Of a stretch of 30,495 nt of DNA, positions 7,178 through 14,106 are shown piece by piece. A program made the position numbers and the translations under genes. The notes under the pieces were generated by a model. That model worked only from the letters and a program-made list of their open reading frames with translations, did not search any database and was not told where the DNA came from. Numbering within the stretch: the first letter of the stretch is position 1; each line of letters begins with the position of its first letter. This DNA is from DASZMJ01 sp035551935 (GTDB lineage Bacteria; Planctomycetota; Planctomycetia; Isosphaerales; Isosphaeraceae), in assembly GCA_035551935.1 (NCBI GenBank), contig DASZMJ010000359.1, forward strand, positions 1 through 30,495, in the 5' to 3' direction.

Positions 7178-8296
7178 TCAGCCGACGATGATGTCGACCG
7201 GGACCTCGACCTCCTCGGCGTGCGGGTGGTCGGTCTTCAGCCGGATCGACTCGTGGTAGTCCTCGGAGGGGGTGCCGGGCGGGATGGTGATCGTCATCCG
7301 GTAGCGTCGCACCTTCTCGGGCCCCCGCGCCTGCTCGTCGAGCGGCTCGACATCGACCTTGAACGGCCCGGGCTTCTCGACGACGGTGAACCGGGTCGCG
7401 TCCCGACCCTTGACCGTCAACGTCACGGGGATCGCCTTGCCTTGGTCGCCGGAGACCTGGTGGTCGATGACCGTCCCGGGCGACGCGGTGATCGGCCCGA
7501 CGAGCTTGAAGATGACGAAGACGCTCAGCTCGGGCCGCTTGGGGTGGTCGGTCGCCAGCAGGACCTCCTCGCGGAAGTAGCCGAGCCGGGTCGACGGCTT
7601 GACCTGGACCGCCACCCGCACGCCCTTGGGGACGCCCTTCTCGCGGCACTCGTCCTCGGTCATCGGCCGGACCGTCGGCTCGATCAGCTCGGGCCTCGAG
7701 TTCTCCTTGACCTCGATCTTCAGGTCGGGCCGGTCGGGCGAGGCGAAGAACCACTCGGCGGTGCGGCCCTCGCCGTTGGGGATCTCCTGGAGGTTGGCCG
7801 CCGAGGTCGCCGGCGACGACAGGATCGGCGGCTGGACCTCGCCCCTGGCCACGAACTTCAGCTCGGGCCGCTCCGGGTCGTTCGTCACGATCGTCGCCGA
7901 CTGCTCGAACTTGCCCGTGACCTCCTTGGTGTCCCACTGGAGCTTGATCACCCAGGACTTGCCCGGCTTGATCGTCGTCGACTTCAGCTCGCCGGTCGTC
8001 TCGTCCTTGCCGAGCTCGGCGATCGTGCACTTGCAGGTCGAGCTGCCGAGCTTGAGGACCAGGTCGGCCTGGCCGTCGTTGCGGATCGTCCACTGCCAGG
8101 TGTCGACCGTCTGCTGCGGCCGGATGCCGAACTCGTGGACGAGGTCGCCCTCGACCACCGCGGCGATCGGCGCCGGCCCTTCGTGCTCCGACGGCCCCGG
8201 GAGCCGGTCCGCCTGGCCCGACAGGTACGGCATCAGCACGGCCGCCGACGCCGCCAGGGCGACGGCCAGGACGACCAGGAGCAGCCAGCGCACCAT
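7178..8296 (-). CDS. DUF1573 domain protein, membrane-anchored
   Basis: The 372-residue protein starts with one uncleaved or signal-type hydrophobic helix (about 3-26). A DUF1573 domain follows: TWQWTIRNDGQADLVLKLGSSTCKCTIAEL, with IKLQWDTKEVTGKFEQSATIVTNDPERPEL. This is an Ig-like fold with a conserved CxC (STCKCT). Further Ig-like repeats follow, with TDHPKRPEL and TDHPHAEEVEVPV closing them, so the domain seems to occur about three times. Planctomycetes and Bacteroidota carry many DUF1573 proteins, often near redox proteins; function is not established. It is the first gene of the operon with the multiheme cytochrome, which supports a shared extracytoplasmic role. A strong promoter candidate lies at 8396-8425. 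Confidence 0.88.
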   Translation of the reverse strand: MVRWLLLVVLAVALAASAAVLMPYLSGQADRLPGPSEHEGPAPIAAVVEGDLVHEFGIRPQQTVDTWQWTIRNDGQADLVLKLGSSTCKCTIAELGKDETTGELKSTTIKPGKSWVIKLQWDTKEVTGKFEQSATIVTNDPERPELKFVARGEVQPPILSSPATSAANLQEIPNGEGRTAEWFFASPDRPDLKIEVKENSRPELIEPTVRPMTEDECREKGVPKGVRVAVQVKPSTRLGYFREEVLLATDHPKRPELSVFVIFKLVGPITASPGTVIDHQVSGDQGKAIPVTLTVKGRDATRFTVVEKPGPFKVDVEPLDEQARGPEKVRRYRMTITIPPGTPSEDYHESIRLKTDHPHAEEVEVPVDIIVG

Positions 8297-8395
8297 CTTC
8301 GGAGACTCCCGGGCCCGAGGGCCGGCGACCGGCCGGACGACGGCGATGATCGTTGAGGAGGGGGAGCTCGCGCGCCCTCGGCGGCCCTCCCGACG

Positions 8396-8425
8396 ATTCT
8401 AAGCCCTTCGGCGCCGGCCGGTCAA
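8396..8425 (-). promoter_or_regulatory. sigma-70-like promoter of the DUF1573-cytochrome operon
   Basis: TTGACC (8420-8425, minus strand) and TAGAAT (8396-8401) are 18 bases apart, each matching the consensus at five of six positions. The leader would be about 90 bases. It is divergent from the GbsR promoter about 50 bases away. Confidence 0.6.
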
Positions 8426-8471
8426 TTCCGAGTGAACCGGGGGATCGATCCCCCCATCCCCGGGCGGTTTC

Positions 8472-8499
8472 TTGACGGTCCTGCCGAGTCGAGTAGAAT
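8472..8499 (+). promoter_or_regulatory. sigma-70-like promoter of the GbsR/MarR gene
   Basis: TTGACG (8472-8477) and TAGAAT (8494-8499) are separated by 16 bases. The start of transcription would be near 8506, about 70 bases before the GTG start codon. Confidence 0.6.
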
Positions 8500-8509
8500 G
8501 ATTTCATTC
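8496..8509. promoter_or_regulatory. operator-like palindrome overlapping the GbsR gene -10
   Basis: GAATGATTTCATTC is a perfect inverted repeat (6+2+6) that overlaps the last bases of the -10 box and the likely start of transcription. It is AT-rich against a GC-rich background. The position is typical for repression by a winged-helix dimer, most simply by the encoded regulator itself. Confidence 0.5.
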
Positions 8510-8577
8510 CGAACAGTCCAAACGGTCGTGTCGGGCCGAGGCGAGTCGAGGCGAGTCGAGTCCGTTCGAGGCGTGCC

Positions 8578-9141
8578 GTGCAGCTCACACCGGCGGCCAA
8601 GAAGTTCGTCCTGCACTGGGGCGAGATGGGGCAGGCCTGGGGCATCAACCGGACGATGGCCCAGGTGCACGCCCTCCTGTTCGTCGCGCCCGAGCCGCTC
8701 GACGCGGCCGAGATCAGCGAATTGCTGGACGTGAGCCGGTCGAACGTCTCGACGAGCCTCCGCGAGCTGTTCGCCTGGGGCGTCGTCCGCCGCGTCCACA
8801 TCATCGGCGACCGCCGCGACCGCTTCGTCGCCCTGAAGGACGTGATGGAGACCTTCCGGGTCATCATGGCCGAGCGCAAGCGCCGCGAGATGGACCCGAC
8901 GATCGCGCTCTTGGAGAGTTGCGTCGAGGAGGCCAAGGCCGGCGGCTCGGGCGAGGCCTACACGCGCGAGCAGCTCGAGAAGATGCTCGAATTCACGCGA
9001 ATGGTCACGGCCTGGTACAGCCAGATCGACCGCCTCTCCACCCCCGCGCTCTGGCGCCTCTTCCGCGGCGGCGCCAAGCTCGCCAAGTTCTTCGGCGGCG
9101 GGGCCAAGGAGACCGAAACGGCCGGGGTTGCCGAGAAATAA
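8578..9141 (+). CDS. GbsR/MarR-family transcriptional regulator
   Basis: The 187-residue protein matches the GbsR-type branch: LTPAAKKFVLHWGEMGQAWGINRTMAQVHALLFV, then the winged helix AAEISELLDVSRSNVSTSLRELFAWGVVRRVH and wing GDRRDRFVALKD (about 40-85), followed by ERKRREMDPTIALLESC. The C-terminal helices probably dimerise. In Bacillus, GbsR represses choline-to-betaine genes; the ligand here cannot be inferred. The start is GTG at 8578 with GAGG 6 bases upstream, and family homology begins at residue 1. A 10-base tandem (GCGAGTCGAG twice, 8541-8560) sits in the leader. The gene is alone in its transcript and divergent from the DUF1573 operon, so it may control that operon as well as itself. 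Confidence 0.92.
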   Translation: MQLTPAAKKFVLHWGEMGQAWGINRTMAQVHALLFVAPEPLDAAEISELLDVSRSNVSTSLRELFAWGVVRRVHIIGDRRDRFVALKDVMETFRVIMAERKRREMDPTIALLESCVEEAKAGGSGEAYTREQLEKMLEFTRMVTAWYSQIDRLSTPALWRLFRGGAKLAKFFGGGAKETETAGVAEK

Positions 9142-9162
9142 TCGCGCGGCCTGGCAGGCCCT

Positions 9163-9198
9163 CGGGTGGGCCCGGTTGCTCGCGAACGGGGCCACCCG
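9163..9198. terminator. bidirectional terminator-like hairpin between convergent genes
   Basis: CGGGTGG (9163-9169) pairs with CCACCCG (9192-9198), and the inner CCC/GTT pairs with AAC/GGG around a short loop. A second palindrome, GGCCTGGCAGGCC (9148-9160), precedes it. The site lies between the converging GbsR gene and the gene ending at 9256. An AT-rich patch at 9241-9258 follows in the plus direction. Confidence 0.5.
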
Positions 9199-9255
9199 CC
9201 CTGCGCGGGCAGCGGCAATAGGCCGGCCCACGACCCAACCTACATAACAATATAA

Positions 9256-11475
9256 CTAGATTCCCGTCAGATGAAACGAGTCGAGGAATTTATCGATGTC
9301 GCTGTTCTTTGCCAGAGACTTGACGCGCGTGTGCATGAGCATGTAGAAGAATTTGCCGACCATGTAGAAGCGGATCTTCCTCAGGCTGGCCTCGGCGGGG
9401 CCCGAGGCGGGCGCGTCGAACTCGGCCTCCATCCCCGGGTGCCCGTCGATCGAGATGCGGCGCGAGCGCACGAGCTTCGTGCCGGGGTAGGCCTTGACGA
9501 TGCCGTCGATCGATTGTTGCAGGAGTTCCTGGGGCTTGATGCGTTGTAGGTCGGCCTCGGGGATCTCGCAATAGATGGCGGCGTAGCTCCATGGGCCGGG
9601 GTTGCCGACGATGTAGCCGATCAGGTCGTAGGATGCCAAGGGCCAATCGGCCTTGCGACGCTCCTCCTTCGGCACTCCCGGCAACATGACGCGGAAGCCG
9701 GCGCCCTCGGGCGCCAGCTCGCGCCAGGCGTTCGCCTGCTCGGCCGGATGGGCCTCCGTCTCCGACGCCGCGGTCGGCGAGGTCGAGGCCGACGAGGTCT
9801 TCGCCGCGGGCGTCGGCGCGGGCGCCGTCGCGGCCTTGGGGGTCGCGGCCTTGGGGGCCTCGGCGGGCTTGGCGCGGCCCCGGGACTGGCTGCTGAGCTC
9901 GTCGACGTGCTCGACGAGGGCGTCGAACTCCTTGTCGTCGAGGTAGCGGTCGATGAGGTCCTGGGCGTTGCGGATGAGGGCCAGGACCGAGGGGGTGAGG
10001 ATCTGCTTGCCGCGCTGGGTGCGTTGGGTCTCGGCGGCGTCCTTCTTGAGCTTGGCGAGCCGGTCGTCGAAGACCTTGCGGTCGGGCAGGGCCTGGTATT
10101 CCTTGACGATGAGCTTGGCCTGCTCGAGGTCGAGGAACTCGCCGGCGAGGCGGCTCTGGAGGCGCCTGAGGAGGCGGCTGCGGCGGCCGACGAGGTCGAA
10201 GACCTGGTCGCGCAGCGCGTTGACGGCGGTCCCCAGGGCCACGGCGTCGGGCTTGGGGATGATCGGGATGACCTTCTCGACGGGCGTCTCGCCGGGCATC
10301 CAGGGGAACTGCACGAGCGGCTCGACGTTGCCGGCCAGGAGCTGCATGATGACCAGCCCCTCGGCGAACTCGGGGCCGAGCACGACGCGGCCGTCGCGGT
10401 CGGTGGTGCCGACGTCGTACCGCGAGCCCTTCGGGTACGGCCTCGCCGTCAGGACGTAGCCGGCCGCCGGCGCGCGCTGGGGGCCCTCGACGAACCGGAA
10501 TCGGCTCGGGTTGTGCGCCGGCTTGACCCCCAAGGCGATCAACGCCGCCTTGCCGCCGCGGACCCGGACCGTCAGCGGGCTCCGCAGGCCGCTGATGATC
10601 GAGCAGGTCGCGTCGGCGCCGTTGATGGCCTCGACGCGGAGGAACGAGAAGTTGATCTCCTGGACCTGCTGGACCGAGCCGTCCATCTTCATCATGACCC
10701 GCAAGGGGCGGAAGTACGAGCCGACCGCGACGACGCTGCCGACCGGGTCGGCGACCGGCAGCGACGCGCCCTGCACGGTGATCGAGACGCCGCCGCCGGA
10801 CTGGGTGCCGACGTTGGCCGACGGGCTGAACATGTCGAGCGCGAGCTGGAAGAGCGTCCTCGGGCCGTCGACCGGCCAGGGGCAGACGCGGCGATACGGC
10901 TGGCCCATCCGGCCGCTCCGGACGTCGTACTCGCGGCCCGAGAAGGCGAAGCCGTTGCCGGCCGGCTCGACCAGGATCATCCACGCCTTGTCCTGCCCCT
11001 CGGCCTGCTTCGCCGTCACGTCCGACTTGACCGCCATCAGGTCGCGCGCCCCGAGCGGGCCGGGCCCGTCGGCCACCTCGAGCACCCACGGCGGGCCGAC
11101 GAACCGCTTGACCAGCGCCTTCCAGCCCTCGATCAGCCGCTCCCGGCCCCGCGCGTCGATCCGCGCCTTCGGGTCGATGACCAGCCACGCCCGGATCTTG
11201 TACGGCCGCTGCTCGATCGGCACCGCCTCCGCCTCGGCCTTCTTGGCGTCGGCCTTCTTCTTGGCGTCGGCCTTCGTGTCCACGGACTTCGTGTCGTCCG
11301 CCTTCTCGCCCCCGGCCTTGTCCTTGGCCGGCCCGGCCTCGTCCTTCTTCGCCTCGGCCCTGGGCGCATCCTGGGCGGCGGCCCGGCCGCGATAGGCGGC
11401 GAGGGCGAGGACGACGACGGCGACGAGGGCCGGGATCACCAGGGATCGCGCGCGAACCACGGGCTGATCTCCCAT
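9256..11475 (-). CDS. large hypothetical envelope protein, unknown function
   Basis: I do not recognise a named family for the whole 739-residue protein. A signal or anchor helix (about 12-30) is followed by a Lys/Ala/Asp-rich low-complexity linker (to about 85). A long globular region contains a short carboxypeptidase-regulatory-like stretch (DRDGRVVLGPEF), then a helical, possibly coiled-coil section (about 425-535) and a second Ala/Pro/Thr-rich linker. The C-terminal domain of about 150 residues (FRVMLPGVPKEE to KFLDSFHLTG) looks like a compact alpha/beta module with GHPGMEAEF. It is probably periplasmic and anchored to the inner membrane. Its start overlaps the upstream gene by 40 bases. 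An alternative GTG at 11439 would overlap that stop as GTGA. Either way it is coupled to the solute-binding-protein fusion. Confidence 0.75.
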   Translation of the reverse strand: MGDQPVVRARSLVIPALVAVVVLALAAYRGRAAAQDAPRAEAKKDEAGPAKDKAGGEKADDTKSVDTKADAKKKADAKKAEAEAVPIEQRPYKIRAWLVIDPKARIDARGRERLIEGWKALVKRFVGPPWVLEVADGPGPLGARDLMAVKSDVTAKQAEGQDKAWMILVEPAGNGFAFSGREYDVRSGRMGQPYRRVCPWPVDGPRTLFQLALDMFSPSANVGTQSGGGVSITVQGASLPVADPVGSVVAVGSYFRPLRVMMKMDGSVQQVQEINFSFLRVEAINGADATCSIISGLRSPLTVRVRGGKAALIALGVKPAHNPSRFRFVEGPQRAPAAGYVLTARPYPKGSRYDVGTTDRDGRVVLGPEFAEGLVIMQLLAGNVEPLVQFPWMPGETPVEKVIPIIPKPDAVALGTAVNALRDQVFDLVGRRSRLLRRLQSRLAGEFLDLEQAKLIVKEYQALPDRKVFDDRLAKLKKDAAETQRTQRGKQILTPSVLALIRNAQDLIDRYLDDKEFDALVEHVDELSSQSRGRAKPAEAPKAATPKAATAPAPTPAAKTSSASTSPTAASETEAHPAEQANAWRELAPEGAGFRVMLPGVPKEERRKADWPLASYDLIGYIVGNPGPWSYAAIYCEIPEADLQRIKPQELLQQSIDGIVKAYPGTKLVRSRRISIDGHPGMEAEFDAPASGPAEASLRKIRFYMVGKFFYMLMHTRVKSLAKNSDIDKFLDSFHLTGI

Positions 11476-13955
11476 TTGTCAACGTCTTGATAGAGCGTCT
11501 CGGCGGCCTCGGCGGGACCCTTGAGGCGGTCGTGCCAGGCGTAGTGGTCGTGCACCTGCCAGAGCGGCAGGATGGGCAATTCGTCGCGGGAATCGCGGTC
11601 GAGGCGGGTCAGGATGTCGCGGGCGGTGGGCAGGTCGGGGGCGTGTTCCAGGTGCAACAGCAGCTCCAGGACCCGGGCGCTGGCGACCGCGGCGAGGCCG
11701 TCGGCCTGCGGCGGGGCGTCGTAGCCGGGGCAGATCAGGCCGCCGGCCTCGAAGGCCGGCTCGGCGACGCGGACGCAGCGATACGCCAGGTCGAACCGCC
11801 GGCCGGCGCGCAGCTCCTCCTCGAGCTCGGCCACGGGCCGCTCGATCAGGTCGATCGTCACGCCGGCCTTGCGGAACGCCTCGGCGACCTTGGGCGCGAC
11901 CTGCTGCGCGTCGGGCAGCGCCGGGTACTCGAACTTCAGGCGGATCGAGCCCAGGTTCTGCTCGGCCGTCGCCGCGGTCACGAGCATGCGGGCCAGCAGC
12001 GCGTTGAACTCCAGCGGCTTGACGTCGCGGGCGTTGGCGTAGCTGCCGACCGGGAACGGGCCGTCGGCGACGACGTTGTCCTTCTCGTCGGCCTTGTCCT
12101 TCAGCACCGTCTCCTCCAGCAGCGCCTTGCGGTCGATCGCGTACGAGAGCCCGCGCCGCAGGTTGCGGTCGCGGAGCACCGGGTTGCGGGCGTCCAGGGC
12201 GATCAGGTGCATCGTCGGGTGCTTGTACGTGCCGACCTTGATCCCCTTCGACTTGGCGAGGCCCTTGGCCCGGTCCGACGGCACGTATTCGAGCAGGGCG
12301 ACCTCGCCGCGGGCGAAGGCGCCCAGGGCGGCGGCGGTGTTGGGGAGGCGGCGCTCGCGGATGCGGCGGAGCTTCGGGACGACCCCCTTGGGCGCGGCGG
12401 CCGAGGGGGACTCGAGGACGCGGTAGCTGGCGACGTTGGGGCTCGACTGCTCCCAGCGGAACGGGCCGTCGCCGACCGGCTGGCGGCCGGCGTCGGCGGT
12501 CGTGACCCAGCCGTCCCAGGCCGCGTGCGCCGGGCCGACCGGGCCGAGCAGCCACGACTCGGCCCGCAAGGGGGCGCGGGTCAGGCGGATCTCCAGGGTC
12601 GATTCGTCGGCGATCTCGATGCGGTCGAGCAGGTCGGCCCACCGCGCGTTGTAGCCGGGGGAGCGGGGGTCGGTCCGGTCGGAGAGCGTGCGGGCCACGT
12701 CGATGGCCGAGACGTTGCGGGTGCCGTCGGCCCAGGGGATGCCCTTCTTGACCCGGAGCGTCAGCCGCTGCCCCAGCGCCGCGACGTCCAGGCCGGCGGC
12801 GAGCTGGCCGGCGTCCTTGCCCTGGGCCGCCGCCTCGTCGTCGTGCGACAGGATCGGCAGGTAGATCAGCTTCGAGACGCGGGCGTCGGCCGGCGTGCGG
12901 ACCCAGGGGGCGGGGCAGCGGACGTTCCGGACGACCGAGTGCGACAGGTCGGCGACGGCCACGTCGAGCGTCGGGAAGGCGCGGAAGGCGGCCTCGAACT
13001 GCTCGGGGGCCCCCTCCAGCGTCGGCCAGATCCGGAGGGCCTCGGCCAACGCGTCGGCGCGCTCGATGCCCTCGTCCTTCGGGGCGGTGTCGGCGATCGA
13101 CCGGGCCTTGGCGATGAACCGCTGCCGCGCCTCGCGGACCTGGGGGGCGTTGGGGCTGAACTGCTCCATCTCGTGGAGGAACCGCCGCGCCCGGGCGAAC
13201 GAGCCGGCGTCGAACGCCTTCTGGATCTGGATGGCGTAGGCGCCGGCGAGCTTCTCGGTCAGGCCGGGGTAGTCGGGCTTGCGCCCTTCGAGGTCGCGCA
13301 GCAGCAGCAGCCCCTGCTCGCCGCGGTCGGTCTCGAGCGCCTCGCTCCCCTCCTCGAACAGGAGGCGGTTGACGCGGTCGTCGATGCCGGGCCACTTGGG
13401 ATTCTGGACCTTGCAGGCCAGGTAGTGCTCGAAGGCGCGGCTGTACTCCTTGGCGGCCATGAGGCGGTCCCCCTTGGCCAGGAGCATGTCCTCGAAGTAT
13501 TCGATGCTCCTGATATTCTTGCGCTGCACCTTGAAGTCGAGGCTGCCGCCGCCGGTGCGGTTGACGAGCAGGTGGATGACGAGCTCCTGCGACTTGTCCT
13601 CCTCGTCCTCGGGCGGGGGCGCCTCGTCCTTCTTCGGGTCGTCCTTGGGCGCCTCGCCGGGGACGATCACCTCGCCGTCGCCCTTCTTCGTCTCGGCCTT
13701 CTTGGCCGCGGGCGCCGCCTGCGCCTTCGGCGGCGGCAACGGCCGCGGGCTGACCGGCTGGATCGCGTACGACTTGCCGTCGGTCAGCGTGATCCGGTCG
13801 AACGGCGCCCCGCGGAGCAGGTCCTCCTGCGACGGCTCGCCCTGCTGCTTGACGACCGCCAGGCCGGCCTTCGGCATCCCCCAGCCCGCGACGACGACCG
13901 CCAACGCCATCGCCGCGGCGGCCGCCGGCCGGGTGACCCAACGCGACAGGTTCAT
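11436..13955 (-). CDS. TPR-like region fused to a family 5 extracellular solute-binding domain
   Basis: The 839-residue protein starts with a signal peptide (MNLSRWVTRPAAAAAMALAV). A Pro/Lys/Glu-rich linker (70-125) leads to a helical TPR-like region (about 155-300: GDRLMAAKEYSRAFEHYLAC, AGSFARARRFLHEMEQFSP). The C-terminal 500 residues match SBP_bac_5 proteins, the binding components of peptide/nickel ABC importers: RVKKGIPWADGTRNVSAIDVARTL, DGPFRWEQ, LRRGLSYAIDRKALLEE and ELPILPLWQVHDHYAW. No ABC permease or ATPase is nearby, and the N-terminal fusion is not typical of transport partners. It may be a sensor or structural protein using the binding fold. It is co-oriented with the FHA-propeller gene upstream, with repeat copy A in the gap. 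Confidence 0.85.
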   Translation of the reverse strand: MNLSRWVTRPAAAAAMALAVVVAGWGMPKAGLAVVKQQGEPSQEDLLRGAPFDRITLTDGKSYAIQPVSPRPLPPPKAQAAPAAKKAETKKGDGEVIVPGEAPKDDPKKDEAPPPEDEEDKSQELVIHLLVNRTGGGSLDFKVQRKNIRSIEYFEDMLLAKGDRLMAAKEYSRAFEHYLACKVQNPKWPGIDDRVNRLLFEEGSEALETDRGEQGLLLLRDLEGRKPDYPGLTEKLAGAYAIQIQKAFDAGSFARARRFLHEMEQFSPNAPQVREARQRFIAKARSIADTAPKDEGIERADALAEALRIWPTLEGAPEQFEAAFRAFPTLDVAVADLSHSVVRNVRCPAPWVRTPADARVSKLIYLPILSHDDEAAAQGKDAGQLAAGLDVAALGQRLTLRVKKGIPWADGTRNVSAIDVARTLSDRTDPRSPGYNARWADLLDRIEIADESTLEIRLTRAPLRAESWLLGPVGPAHAAWDGWVTTADAGRQPVGDGPFRWEQSSPNVASYRVLESPSAAAPKGVVPKLRRIRERRLPNTAAALGAFARGEVALLEYVPSDRAKGLAKSKGIKVGTYKHPTMHLIALDARNPVLRDRNLRRGLSYAIDRKALLEETVLKDKADEKDNVVADGPFPVGSYANARDVKPLEFNALLARMLVTAATAEQNLGSIRLKFEYPALPDAQQVAPKVAEAFRKAGVTIDLIERPVAELEEELRAGRRFDLAYRCVRVAEPAFEAGGLICPGYDAPPQADGLAAVASARVLELLLHLEHAPDLPTARDILTRLDRDSRDELPILPLWQVHDHYAWHDRLKGPAEAAETLYQDVDKWEISPWFARDPW

Positions 13956-13985
13956 GCGAGTGCCTTTCGGTCCGATGGCTCGGCG

Positions 13986-14068
13986 GTAGCGGGCACGCTC
14001 CGCGTGCCGTCCGCCTTCCATCGACGATCTTGGGTTCGGGCGGGCGGCACGCGGAGCGTGCCTGCTAC
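13986..14068. repeat. paired palindromic repeat (BIME-like), copy A
   Basis: The left arm (13986-14015) and inverted right arm (14042-14068) each contain the small palindrome GGCACGC-TCC-GCGTGCC or its complement and flank a 26-base loop. The left arm has GTAGCGGGC where the usual is GTAGCAGGC, leaving a G-T pair. It lies between the solute-binding-fusion start and the FHA-propeller stop. Confidence 0.85.
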
Positions 14069-14106
14069 TACGGCGGGGATTCCGGATGACGATTCCCGAA
14101 AACCGG

